NCBI RefSeq assembly: GCF_030269485.1
Contig: NZ_BSTL01000027.1
Location: forward strand, 106,113 to 140,701
DNA from: Actinoplanes sp. NBRC 103695
Lineage (GTDB): Bacteria > Actinomycetota > Actinomycetes > Mycobacteriales > Micromonosporaceae
Length of the DNA: 34,589 bases
Direction: 5' to 3'
A program made the translations under genes and the position numbers. Shown here in pieces: positions 20,956 to 29,021 of the stretch. The stretch's first letter is position 1. Each line of letters opens with the position of its first letter. The notes beneath the pieces were generated by a model. That model saw nothing but the letters and a program-made list of their open reading frames with translations, searched no databases and had not been told where the DNA came from.

Positions 20956-22350
20956 CCCTGTTGTGGCTGCCTGCCGTGCCCTGGCCGCGTCCAGTGACGG
21001 GCCTTGGGGCAGCAACGCGATCATCTGCCCGGTCACCTGCTGCGGTGCGGCGGCGCCGTAGCCGAGGCGGCCGAGCAGTTCCCGGCCCGCGATCGGGTAC
21101 CGGGTCGCGGTGTCGGTGACGATGCTCACCGTCCCGCTGTCGGCCGGTGCGTTCGGCGAGGCCGCGGCCACCACCAGCGCGCCCTTGCCGCGCGGCACAT
21201 ACACGAAGTCGGCCTGCACCCCGCCCGGTGTCGCCGTCGCGCCGCGCATCGGGGCGCCCGTCGGGACGGTCGCGTCGATGCGCAGACCGGCCTGGGAGTC
21301 CTTGTTCACCGGCAGGCTCATACAGGCCCGCTCGCGCGGCTCGGACAGCTTCGGAACGCTGCCCGGCAGCCCCTCGCTGTCGGTGAACCGCACGGTGGAC
21401 GGCTTGAGGTTGTTGAACGCGGTACCCAGCTCCAGCGGCGGCGGCAGCTGCGGGTCGGCCTGCAGGAGCCGGGCCTGCACCTCGGTCAGCGCGGCCGCGC
21501 CGTCGTTCACCGCCACCGACCACTGCCGCCCGTCGGTCAGCAGCTGGCCGATCTGGTAACTCTCCACGCCGGAGCGCTCGCCCAGGTCGTCGATCGCCGG
21601 CGCCTGAAGGTCGGGACCGACCGGCACCGAGTTGATGAACGCGGCGGCGACCGGCCACGGTTGCTGCGCGTTCCAGCCCAGCGCCCGCAGGCTGGCCGTG
21701 GCCCGATTTTCCGGGATCTGGAAGCGGCGGTTGCCGAAGAGCAGGTAGGTGCGTTCGGCCGGGTCGCGGACCAGCAGGCCGGACGGTGCGGCTGGGTTGG
21801 CCAGCACGGTGCCGCCGGTGGCCCGCGCGCCGATGATCAGCGTGCTCTGCGGCTGGGTGATCGTGGAGCCGGCCGCGGGCGGCGTCGAACAGACCGTCCA
21901 GTCGCCGCCGACCAGGTCCTTCTTTACGGGCAGCGAGTCCGGTGCGTCCGGGATGCCGAGCGGGTCGCCGAGCGGGACGGAGGCCAGCCGCTCGCGGGAG
22001 GCGGTCACCACCTTGGGCGCCTGCCCGTTCGCGATCAGCAGGCCGGACGCGTAGTTGAGCACCGGGTGCAGGAGCTTGTCCGAGCCCAGGTAGACGTACC
22101 GGGCGCCGGATCCCTTCTCCATGTAGACCACCGACTCGTCGCGCATATTGGCGGTGCTGTTGCCGGTGAGCAGGCCGTAGATGGCGGCGGCGCCGACCGC
22201 GAGCGCGGCGATCACCAGACTGACCAGCGCGGTGGTGCCGGCCCGGCGCAGCGGGGAGCGGTGCGGGTCCGGGTCGTGGGTGACCAGCGCCGCCACCACC
22301 CGCTGGAGCGAGTACTGGTACGAGTGGAGCTGGTCCTGACGCGACGGCAC
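20953..22350 (-). CDS. eccB: Type VII secretion protein EccB
   Basis: A 465-residue protein with the EccB layout: a cytosolic start SRQDQLHSYQYSLQRVVAALVTHDPDP (3-29), a single membrane helix (about 40-60), and a long outside domain with repeats around LVGGDWTVCSTPP, a conserved Cys pair and a C-terminal core. EccB is part of the inner-membrane channel complex of ESX/type VII systems, which export WXG100 proteins. No other ESX gene (eccC, eccD, mycP, esxA/B) is in the window, so this copy is an orphan. GTG 22350. It lies 52 bases after corA on the same strand. Confidence 0.95.
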   Translation of the reverse strand: MPSRQDQLHSYQYSLQRVVAALVTHDPDPHRSPLRRAGTTALVSLVIAALAVGAAAIYGLLTGNSTANMRDESVVYMEKGSGARYVYLGSDKLLHPVLNYASGLLIANGQAPKVVTASRERLASVPLGDPLGIPDAPDSLPVKKDLVGGDWTVCSTPPAAGSTITQPQSTLIIGARATGGTVLANPAAPSGLLVRDPAERTYLLFGNRRFQIPENRATASLRALGWNAQQPWPVAAAFINSVPVGPDLQAPAIDDLGERSGVESYQIGQLLTDGRQWSVAVNDGAAALTEVQARLLQADPQLPPPLELGTAFNNLKPSTVRFTDSEGLPGSVPKLSEPRERACMSLPVNKDSQAGLRIDATVPTGAPMRGATATPGGVQADFVYVPRGKGALVVAAASPNAPADSGTVSIVTDTATRYPIAGRELLGRLGYGAAAPQQVTGQMIALLPQGPSLDAARARQAATTG

Positions 22351-22402
22351 CCCGCCACTCTAGGAGTTTCGATGGACCTGTGGGGGGCGGGCCTGGTAGG
22401 GG

Positions 22403-23524
22403 CTACAACCAGCCGTTACGACGGAACGCCCGGTAGAGCAGCACCGAGATCGACACCATGATCGTGAGCATGACCGGGTAGCCGTAGAGCCACTGGGTCT
22501 CGGGCATGTGCGCGAAGTTCATGCCGTAGACGCCGGCGATCGCGGTCCACACCGCCGAGATGCCGGCCCAGGCGGCGATCTTGCGCATGTCGTTGTTCTG
22601 GTCGACGGTCACCTGGGCGAGGCGGGCCTGCAGGATCGAGTTCAGCAGGTCGTCATAGGAGGTGACCTGCTCGACCGTACGCGTCAGATGGTCTTGAACG
22701 TCGCGGAAATAGCGCCGGATCTCCTTGGGGACCAGGCGGTTCTGCGTCGCGGTGATGGTGGCCAGCGGGCGCTGCAGCGGCACCACCGCCCGGCGGAACT
22801 CCACCAGCTCACGCTTCATCTGGTAGATGTGCTGGATCCGGGAGCCGCTGTCCCGGGAGAAAACGCTCTCCTCGATCGTGTCGAGATCCACCTCGACCTG
22901 GTCGGCCACCTCGACATACAGGTCGACGACACGGTCCGTCACCGCGTACGCGACAGCCCATGGCCCTTGCTCCAGCAGCTGGGGACGTTCGGTCTCCAGG
23001 TTGGCCCGGACCGGAGCGAGCTCGGACGCGTCGCCGTGCCGGACGGTGATCACGAAGCGCTCGCCGATGAAGATCATCATGTGGCCGGTCTCGACCACCT
23101 GCGACGTCTCGGTCAGCTCACTGTGCGGCACGTACCGCGCGGTGCGCAGGACCAGGAACTGGACCTCGCCGAACTGCTCCAGCTTGGGCCGCTGCTCGCC
23201 CTTGACCGCGTCCTCGACGGAGAGTTCGTGCAGGCCGTAGGTCTGGGCGATGTCGGTCATCTCGGCCTCGGACGGCTCGTGCAGGCCCAGCCAGACGAAG
23301 GCGTTGTCCCGCGAGCAGGCCTCCCGCAGCGCGACGTCCGGCGGGAACTCGCCGGGCTCACGCTTGCCCTCGACGTAGAGCCCGCAGTCGACGACCGAGC
23401 TGCCGTACTCGCCGGACCGTTTCGGCGGGCGGCGACTGTCCGTGGCGCCCAGGAAGCGGTTCATGGCTCGGACCGGCGCCGTCCAGGCGCGGGACAGCGA
23501 ACGGTTCAGGCTGCTCTCGCTCAT
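22403..23524 (-). CDS. corA: CorA-family magnesium/cobalt transporter
   Basis: A 373-residue CorA. The large cytosolic funnel domain fills about 1-310 (EPSEAEMTDIAQTYGLHELSVEDAVKGEQRPKLEQFGEVQFLVLRT is typical). Two membrane helices at the end carry the pore signature YGMNF near residue 335 and a basic C-terminus RAFRRNGWL. It forms a pentamer that takes up Mg2+ and closes when internal Mg2+ binds the funnel. ATG 23524 has GGGGAGG five bases upstream. The first 40 residues are basic and poorly conserved. The 180 bases before it are strongly structured (see 23555-23608 and 23630-23696). Confidence 0.95.
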   Translation of the reverse strand: MSESSLNRSLSRAWTAPVRAMNRFLGATDSRRPPKRSGEYGSSVVDCGLYVEGKREPGEFPPDVALREACSRDNAFVWLGLHEPSEAEMTDIAQTYGLHELSVEDAVKGEQRPKLEQFGEVQFLVLRTARYVPHSELTETSQVVETGHMMIFIGERFVITVRHGDASELAPVRANLETERPQLLEQGPWAVAYAVTDRVVDLYVEVADQVEVDLDTIEESVFSRDSGSRIQHIYQMKRELVEFRRAVVPLQRPLATITATQNRLVPKEIRRYFRDVQDHLTRTVEQVTSYDDLLNSILQARLAQVTVDQNNDMRKIAAWAGISAVWTAIAGVYGMNFAHMPETQWLYGYPVMLTIMVSISVLLYRAFRRNGWL

Positions 23525-23554
23525 GAGGACCTCCCCAGGACTTCGAAATGACGC

Positions 23555-23608
23555 CGGGCGGGCCGGCCGCGGCTGGAGGGGGGTGGTACGCCACGGCCGG
23601 CCCGCCCG
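23555..23608 (-). promoter_or_regulatory. Long stem-loop in the corA leader
   Basis: Positions 23555-23569 pair perfectly with 23594-23608: a 15-bp G/C-only stem around a 24-base loop. Its foot is about 30 bases upstream of the corA ATG, near enough to affect ribosome access. I could not match it to the M-box Mg2+ riboswitch. Confidence 0.6.
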
Positions 23609-23629
23609 CCGCCGGGGCGGGGGGTTAGG

Positions 23630-23668
23630 TCCGCTGCGCATTGTCTGCCTTGGAGGCCGCGCAGCGGA
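23630..23668 (-). promoter_or_regulatory. Second stem-loop between the aminotransferase and corA
   Basis: TCCGCTGCGC (23630-23639) pairs with GCGCAGCGGA (23659-23668). The loop holds a smaller hairpin, GCCT-TGG-AGGC. It may be part of the corA leader or of the aminotransferase terminator. Confidence 0.55.
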
Positions 23669-23678
23669 AACCGTCTCT

Positions 23679-23696
23679 GTGTCGGAAACCCGACAC
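23679..23696 (-). terminator. Hairpin just after the aminotransferase gene
   Basis: GTGTCGG (23679-23685) and CCGACAC (23690-23696) form a 7-bp stem, seven bases past the aminotransferase stop codon (minus strand). No T-run follows. Confidence 0.55.
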
Positions 23697-23703
23697 TTAC
23701 GTA

Positions 23704-24798
23704 TCAGGACGCCAGTTCGTCCATCGCGGCCGCGATCCGGCGCACGCCCTCCTCGATCTGATCCACGGTCACCGCGGAGAACGCCAGCCGCATCGAATGG
23801 CGGCCGCCGTCGGTGAAGAAGTCGGTGCCCTTGACGATCGCCACCCCCTTCTTCATGGCCGCCGGGAACAGCCGGTCGACATCCACCGAGTCGGGCAGAT
23901 CCACCCAGAGGAAGTAACCGCCGTCCGGCTCGGTGAACGTGGCGCCCGGGATGTGCTTGCGCAGCGCCTCGCCCAGCACCCGGGCCCGCTCGCCGAGCGC
24001 CTTGCTGACCGTGGCGATCGACCGGTCGATGTCGCCGGAAACGCAGAACTGGTGCACGATCGCCTCGGACACCATGCCGGGCGAGATGTAGAGGTTCGTC
24101 GCCTTCTTCGCGATCGCGTCGATCAGCGCCGCCGGGCCCACCAGGTAACCGACCCGGACACCCGGACAGACCGTCTTGGTGAAACTGGAGGCGTGCACGA
24201 CCACGTTGCCGGTGTCCTGCGACAGCATCGAGGGCAGGGCGTCGCCGCGGAAACGGATGTCGACGTACGGGTCGTCCTCGAAGATCAGGAACTCGTACTG
24301 GGCGGCGAGCGCCAGCAGGTCACGACGCTTCTCCGCGGAGAGCGTGACACCCGCGGGGTTCTGGTAGTTCGGGATGATGTGCGCCAGTTTCGGCCGCACC
24401 CCCGACTCCAGCAGCTCGCGCAGCTCGGCCACGTCGATGCCGTCCGGCTCGAGCGTGACCTGGTGCACCTTGGCGCCGAGGTTCTGCAAGCTCAGCAGGG
24501 TGCGGTCATAGGTGGGGCTCTCCACCACCACGTCGTCACCCGGCTTCACCAGGTGGTTGAAGAGGAACGCGTCGGCCTGGAGCGAACCGTTGGTGACGAT
24601 CACCTGGTCCGGCGAGACACCGTGCTTCTCGGCGATCCACTTGCGCAGCGGGACGTAGCCGACGGAGGTGCCGTACGCCGTCATGCCGGCCGGATCGGTG
24701 TCGAAGGCGCGCGCAGCCGCGTCCTTGAGGCCCTGCACATCGATGATGTCCAGGGAGGGAGCGCCACGGGCGAACGAGATCAGCTGCTCAGCGGTCAT
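23704..24798 (-). CDS. PLP-dependent aminotransferase, class I/II (2-aminoadipate/MocR type)
   Basis: A 364-residue fold-type I aminotransferase. PLP is bound by K208 in SSFTKTVCPGVRVGYL. The ring is held by D176 region FEDDPYVD and by NYQNPAG (144-150). GSLQADAFLF (71-80) binds the phosphate. The substrate-carboxylate Arg is in MRLAFS near 342. Members act on 2-aminoadipate, aromatic or branched-chain amino acids; which one cannot be told. It lacks the N-terminal DNA-binding domain of MocR regulators. ATG 24798. It diverges from the cytidylyltransferase operon across 68 bases. Confidence 0.93.
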   Translation of the reverse strand: MTAEQLISFARGAPSLDIIDVQGLKDAAARAFDTDPAGMTAYGTSVGYVPLRKWIAEKHGVSPDQVIVTNGSLQADAFLFNHLVKPGDDVVVESPTYDRTLLSLQNLGAKVHQVTLEPDGIDVAELRELLESGVRPKLAHIIPNYQNPAGVTLSAEKRRDLLALAAQYEFLIFEDDPYVDIRFRGDALPSMLSQDTGNVVVHASSFTKTVCPGVRVGYLVGPAALIDAIAKKATNLYISPGMVSEAIVHQFCVSGDIDRSIATVSKALGERARVLGEALRKHIPGATFTEPDGGYFLWVDLPDSVDVDRLFPAAMKKGVAIVKGTDFFTDGGRHSMRLAFSAVTVDQIEEGVRRIAAAMDELAS

Positions 24799-24866
24799 GC
24801 GGACAAGCTTACGAGCCGCCGCTATCCTCGGACCGCACCCCTCTGCCCTGGGAAGGACCCCTCACC

Positions 24867-25598
24867 ATGATCGGACTCGTCCTGGCGGCCGGCGCCGGCC
24901 GCCGGCTACGCCCGTACACCGACACGCTGCCCAAGGCACTCGTGCCGGTCGACGGCGAGACGACGATCATGGACATCTCGCTGCGCAATCTTGCCGCCGC
25001 CGGGCTGACCGACGTCACCGTCGTGGTCGGCTACCGCGCTGAGGCGGTGGAGCAGCGCCAGGCCGCCTTCGAGCAGAAATACGGCGTCACCCTCACCCTC
25101 GTGCACAACGACAAGGCCGAGGAGTGGAACAACGCGTACTCCCTCTGGCTCGCCCGGGAACATTTCGCCCAGGGCGCGCTGCTGGTCAACGGCGACACCG
25201 TGCACCCGGTCAGCGTCGAGGAAACCCTGCTCGGCAACCGTGGACCCGGCATCCTGCTCGCCGTGGACAGCCTCAAGAAGCTGGGTGACGAGGAGATGAA
25301 GACGACGTTCTCCCCGGATGGCCGGCTGGTGAGGATCACGAAACTGATGGAGCCCGCCGAGGCACACGGCGAGTACATCGGCGCCACCCTGATCGAGCCG
25401 TCGGTCGCCGCCGACCTGGCCGACTCGCTCAAGACCACCTGGGAACGCGACCCCAACCTCTACTACGAGGACGGCTACCAGGAGTACGTGAACCGCGGCG
25501 GCGAGATCCGGATGGCGTCGATCGGCGACGTGCCCTGGGTCGAGGTCGACAACCACGACGACCTGACGAAGGCGCGGGAGATCGCATGCCGCTACTAG
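24867..25598 (+). CDS. Cytidylyltransferase, phosphocholine (LicC)-like
   Basis: A 243-residue sugar/alcohol-phosphate nucleotidyltransferase. The nucleotide loop is LAAGAGRRLRPYTDTLPKAL (6-25). NNAYSLWLARE (88-98) resembles the NNIYS element of LicC-type CTP:phosphocholine cytidylyltransferases. D110 in VNGDTV is the metal ligand. WVEVDNHDDLTKARE is the usual end. I infer that it makes a CDP-alcohol, because the next two genes encode a glycerol-phosphate dehydrogenase-like enzyme and a CDP-alcohol phosphatidyltransferase. GGAAGGA precedes ATG 24867. Its stop overlaps the next start by 13 bases, so the operon is translationally coupled. Confidence 0.9.
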   Translation: MIGLVLAAGAGRRLRPYTDTLPKALVPVDGETTIMDISLRNLAAAGLTDVTVVVGYRAEAVEQRQAAFEQKYGVTLTLVHNDKAEEWNNAYSLWLAREHFAQGALLVNGDTVHPVSVEETLLGNRGPGILLAVDSLKKLGDEEMKTTFSPDGRLVRITKLMEPAEAHGEYIGATLIEPSVAADLADSLKTTWERDPNLYYEDGYQEYVNRGGEIRMASIGDVPWVEVDNHDDLTKAREIACRY

Positions 25599-26647
25599 CC
25601 CGCACGGTCCAGGCGCCGCTGCACATCGACGTCCGCCGCGGCGCGGTCGCCGACCTGCGGCGGATCCTCGCCGACGGGCGCATCTCCGCCGGCGGCGACG
25701 TGGCGGTGGTGGTCGGGCCCGGCCTCGGCGAGCAGATCCACGACCTGATCCGGCCCACGCTCGGCGCGGCGGACGTCTACACGACCGCCGGCGGCACCCT
25801 GGACGCCGCCCTCGAGCTGGCCGAGAAACTGCGCTCCCGGCACTACGACGCGGTCGTCGGCATCGGCGGCGGCTCCACGGTCGACACCGCCAAGTACGCC
25901 GCCACCCGCTGGGCCATCCCGATGGTGTCGGTCGCCACCAGCCTGGCCAACGACGGCATCGCGTCCCCGGTGGCCAGCCTCATCAACGAGGGCATCAAAG
26001 GCTCGTACGGCGTGCACATCCCGATCGCCGTCGTCGTCGACCTGGACTTCGTGGACAGCGGACCGGACCGCGTCAACCGCGGCGGCATCGGCGACGTGAT
26101 CAGCAACATCAGCGCCCTCGCCGACTGGGAACTGGCCCGAGAGGTGCGCAACGAGCCGGTCGACGGGCTGGCCGCCTCGCTGGCCCGGATGGGCGCCGAG
26201 GCGGTCCTCAACCACCCCGGCGACATGAGCGACGACGTGTTCGTCACCGTCCTCGCCGAGGCGCTGATCGCCAGCGGCCTGGCCATGGCGGTCTGCGGCA
26301 CCAGCCGGCCGACCAGCGGCGGCTGCCACGAGATCATGCACGCCACCGACTCGCTCTACCCCGGCACCGCGTCCCACGGCGAGCTGGCCGGGCTGGGCGC
26401 CCTGTTCTGCACGTTCCTGCGAGGCGACGAGAGGCGTTTCACCGAGATGTCCGCCTGCCTCGCCCGGCACCAGCTTCCGCGTACGCCCGGCGACGTCGGT
26501 CTGGACGCCGACCAGTTCGTCCGGGTCGTGGAGTTCGCACCGCGGACCCGGCCGGACCGTTACACCATCCTCGAGCACCTCGAGATGAAGCCGAACGAGA
26601 TCGCCGAGAGGCTCGCCGCATATGACGCCGCCGTCGCCGCCCGCTGA
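25586..26647 (+). CDS. Iron-containing alcohol dehydrogenase family, sn-glycerol-1-phosphate dehydrogenase-like
   Basis: A 353-residue enzyme. The NAD(P) site is VGIGGGSTVDTAKYAA (91-106). The block SLANDGIASPVASL (119-132), with RGGIGDVISNISALADWELA (165-184), is what distinguishes glycerol-1-phosphate dehydrogenases (archaeal EgsA, bacterial AraM) from glycerol dehydrogenases and dehydroquinate synthases. Likely metal ligands are D170, H248 and H264 in SGGCHEIMHATD and ASHGE. Such enzymes reduce dihydroxyacetone phosphate to sn-glycerol-1-phosphate. A different keto-phosphate substrate is possible. It overlaps both neighbours (13 and 26 bases), so it belongs to one pathway with them. Confidence 0.9.
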   Translation: MPLLARTVQAPLHIDVRRGAVADLRRILADGRISAGGDVAVVVGPGLGEQIHDLIRPTLGAADVYTTAGGTLDAALELAEKLRSRHYDAVVGIGGGSTVDTAKYAATRWAIPMVSVATSLANDGIASPVASLINEGIKGSYGVHIPIAVVVDLDFVDSGPDRVNRGGIGDVISNISALADWELAREVRNEPVDGLAASLARMGAEAVLNHPGDMSDDVFVTVLAEALIASGLAMAVCGTSRPTSGGCHEIMHATDSLYPGTASHGELAGLGALFCTFLRGDERRFTEMSACLARHQLPRTPGDVGLDADQFVRVVEFAPRTRPDRYTILEHLEMKPNEIAERLAAYDAAVAAR

Positions 26648-27341
26648 GCCGACCGCGGCGGACTTCTACCGCGTCAACCGCGGCGGAGGCCTGTTCAGCG
26701 AGCTCGTCGCCCAGCGAGTCGGCGCCCGCATCGCGGTGTTCGCCAACAAGCACCACATCGCGCCTACGGTCCTCACCGTCGGCAACCTCGGGCTGGGCTG
26801 CCTGGTGTCGGTCGCGGTGGTCGCCCTCGCCGAGCCGGTCGCGGACGGCCGCGTCTGGGCCTGGCCGGTCGGTCTGCTCGCGCTCCTCGGCTGGCACCTC
26901 GCGTACGCCCTGGACTGCTCGGACGGCCAGCTCGCCCGGGTCACCGGCCAGACCAGCCCCGCGGGCGCCCGGATCGACGTGCTCTGCGACGTGGCCGCCC
27001 AGATCGCCCTGGTCGCCGCCCTGGCGTCGGTGGCCGAGGCCCAGGTGCCCGAGACTCCCGCCTGGCTGCTGGCAGCCTTCGCCGGCACCTGGATGGTCAA
27101 CCTGGTCACCTCGGTGATGCAGGCCGGCCCGTCCAGCGCCAGCATGGTGACCAGCACCTCGACACCTGTCCGCCTGGTCAAGCTGATCCGCGACTACGGT
27201 TTCGTGATCGCGCTGGCCGGCGCGGTGCTCACCGTCGCTCCCCAGTGGACGATCTGGCTGGTCGGCCTCTTCACCCTGGTGAACGGCGCCTTCCTGGCGG
27301 CGAGCATCGCCTTCTCCGGCCGCGAGGCCCTCAGAGGTTGA
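26622..27341 (+). CDS. CDP-alcohol phosphatidyltransferase family protein
   Basis: A 239-residue integral membrane enzyme. The complete family signature D-x2-D-G-x2-A-R-x8-G-x3-D-x3-D is present: D98, D101, G102, A105, R106, G115, D119, D123. Around it lie five or six membrane helices (about 50-70, 80-97, 122-142, 147-165, 190-207, 210-230). These enzymes join a CDP-activated alcohol or lipid to a second alcohol and release CMP. The two upstream genes would provide the CDP-alcohol. A conserved N-terminal YRVNRGGGLFSELVAQRVG segment is unusual. It begins 26 bases inside the preceding gene. Confidence 0.93.
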   Translation: MTPPSPPAEPTAADFYRVNRGGGLFSELVAQRVGARIAVFANKHHIAPTVLTVGNLGLGCLVSVAVVALAEPVADGRVWAWPVGLLALLGWHLAYALDCSDGQLARVTGQTSPAGARIDVLCDVAAQIALVAALASVAEAQVPETPAWLLAAFAGTWMVNLVTSVMQAGPSSASMVTSTSTPVRLVKLIRDYGFVIALAGAVLTVAPQWTIWLVGLFTLVNGAFLAASIAFSGREALRG

Positions 27342-27448
27342 TGTCGTTCTCTTGGCGGGCGAAATCATCGACCTCGGGTAACCACCGGCTCAGCCGACCG
27401 CGGTGGGTCGTCCCCGCGGGCACGGCCGACTGACCGGGTGAAGTCTTC

Positions 27449-29002
27449 TCAGACGCGGACCGGGATGGCGGAGCTGGTGCCGAGGAGTTTGCCCTGGGCG
27501 TCGAGGGCGTCGGCCACCACGTACTCCGGGGTGCCCTGGATCGTGAGCCTGGTCTCGAAGCCGGTGCGGGCCGCCTCCGCCGTCGTCGCGTTGAGGGCCT
27601 TGGGCTGGCTGCCGGAGCGGGCGCGCCACTTGGCGACCTGGGTGTTGCCGTTCCAGCTGGCGCTGACCGTCACGCCGCCGTTCTCGACCGACAGGCCCAG
27701 GGCCGGCTGGTCCAGCGGGACGCCCGCCCACTCGGCCTTGTACGCCCGGTAGGACTGGTTGTCGAGCGGCAGGTGGCCGCTGAGCCGGACCTTGCCGTCG
27801 GCCGTGAACTCGGTGAAGTGGGGCATCTGGCCCCAGCCGATGAAGTTGCCGCCGTCGGCGAGCTCGCGGAAGCTGCCCTGCGTGGGGGCCGAGAGCTTGT
27901 CGGGGTGCACGAACTCGCGGACGAAGGTCACCGTTTTCGCCGCCTCGTCGAGCTTCAGGATCAGGCCGCGGGAATAGTCGCGCTCCTTGGTCACGCCGGC
28001 GCCGTTGTCGAACATGCCGTACGAGCCGTCGCGGCGGCGGCGGAAGTCGTGCTGCCAGGAGAACTTGGCCTGCTCGGCGATGGCGAAGTCGCTCTTCTTG
28101 CCGCCCAGACGCCAGATCACCTTGCCGGTCGTCTTGTTGATCTTGTAGCAGGTCCAGGTGTGCCGGGCCGAGATGATCAGGTGGCCGTCGGCGTCCAGGC
28201 CCACCGAGTTGGGGTGGAAGTAGTCCCACGGCAGGTGCGCCGCGTCGCCCTGCGGCAGCGGCGCGTACGACTCGTCCAGGTCGACGTGCTCGCGGGCCCG
28301 CCACTCGAAGAGCCGCTTGCCGGTGGCGATGTCGATCTCCTGGATCACGCCGTCGTGCAGCACCCCGTCGGCGGGACCGCCCTTGGCCGTCAGGTCCATC
28401 GGGATCGGGTCGTACACCCAGAACAGCGCGGTGTTCCGCGGCGTGATCACGAAGTCGTGCTGGTCGGCCTGCTCGGTGCCGGCCGCGCGCACCCGGGTGA
28501 TCTCCCGGTAGTTCTCGTCGGCGATCACGAACTCGCCCTGGCCGACGCCTTGGCCGCCGGTGCCGCCGATGGTCCCTTCCCACCAGGTCAGGACCGGTTT
28601 GTTGCGGTACTGCTGGACCTTGAAGTCGATCGCGACGGTGGCCGGGTCGGGCACCTTGCGGAACCACACCGGCGAACCCTTGTCGTCCACGATCAGTGGT
28701 CCCCACAGGCCGGCGCCGGAGGCGGGGGTGAGGAAGATCTGGCCGGGCGCGGTCGCGTTGGCCGGGACCGTGATCGTCACGTCGGGCAGGGTGCGCAGGT
28801 CGGGCCGGGAGCGGTACTTGGGCTGCGCGGCGACCGGTTCGGCGGCGGGCTCGGCGGCATCGGGGCCCCCGGTGTGCCCGATCGCGTACCCGGCGCCCCC
28901 GGCGGCGGCGGCGAGCACGACGCCACCACCGACGCCGAGCAGCAGGTTGCGGCGGGGGATCCGGACTGGGGAGGTGGGGGTTTCCGTCACCCGACCCAGC
29001 AT
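27449..29002 (-). CDS. Arylsulfotransferase-like (ASST) protein, Tat-exported
   Basis: A 517-residue exported protein. It starts with a twin-arginine signal: IPRRNLLLG (R17, R18), then a Gly/Ala-rich hydrophobic stretch to about 42. The rest is a beta-propeller of the actinobacterial arylsulfotransferase group: EQADQHDFVITPRNTALFWVYDP, AHLPWDYFHPNSVGLDADGHLIISARHTWTCYKINKTTGKVIWRLGG and SWQHDFRRRRDGSYGMFDNGAG. ASST enzymes move sulfate between phenols outside the cell. Activity of this PF14269-type branch is not established. GTG 28990 is an alternative start. It follows the glycosyltransferase at 29022 by 19 bases and is probably cotranscribed with it. Confidence 0.9.
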   Translation of the reverse strand: MLGRVTETPTSPVRIPRRNLLLGVGGGVVLAAAAGGAGYAIGHTGGPDAAEPAAEPVAAQPKYRSRPDLRTLPDVTITVPANATAPGQIFLTPASGAGLWGPLIVDDKGSPVWFRKVPDPATVAIDFKVQQYRNKPVLTWWEGTIGGTGGQGVGQGEFVIADENYREITRVRAAGTEQADQHDFVITPRNTALFWVYDPIPMDLTAKGGPADGVLHDGVIQEIDIATGKRLFEWRAREHVDLDESYAPLPQGDAAHLPWDYFHPNSVGLDADGHLIISARHTWTCYKINKTTGKVIWRLGGKKSDFAIAEQAKFSWQHDFRRRRDGSYGMFDNGAGVTKERDYSRGLILKLDEAAKTVTFVREFVHPDKLSAPTQGSFRELADGGNFIGWGQMPHFTEFTADGKVRLSGHLPLDNQSYRAYKAEWAGVPLDQPALGLSVENGGVTVSASWNGNTQVAKWRARSGSQPKALNATTAEAARTGFETRLTIQGTPEYVVADALDAQGKLLGTSSAIPVRV

Positions 29003-29021
29003 TCCCCAAGTGGATCGATAT

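Noticed and set aside
23525..23703. M-box Mg2+ riboswitch before corA
   Set aside because: The leader is strongly structured but the M-box core motifs are not recognisable. A covariance-model search would decide.
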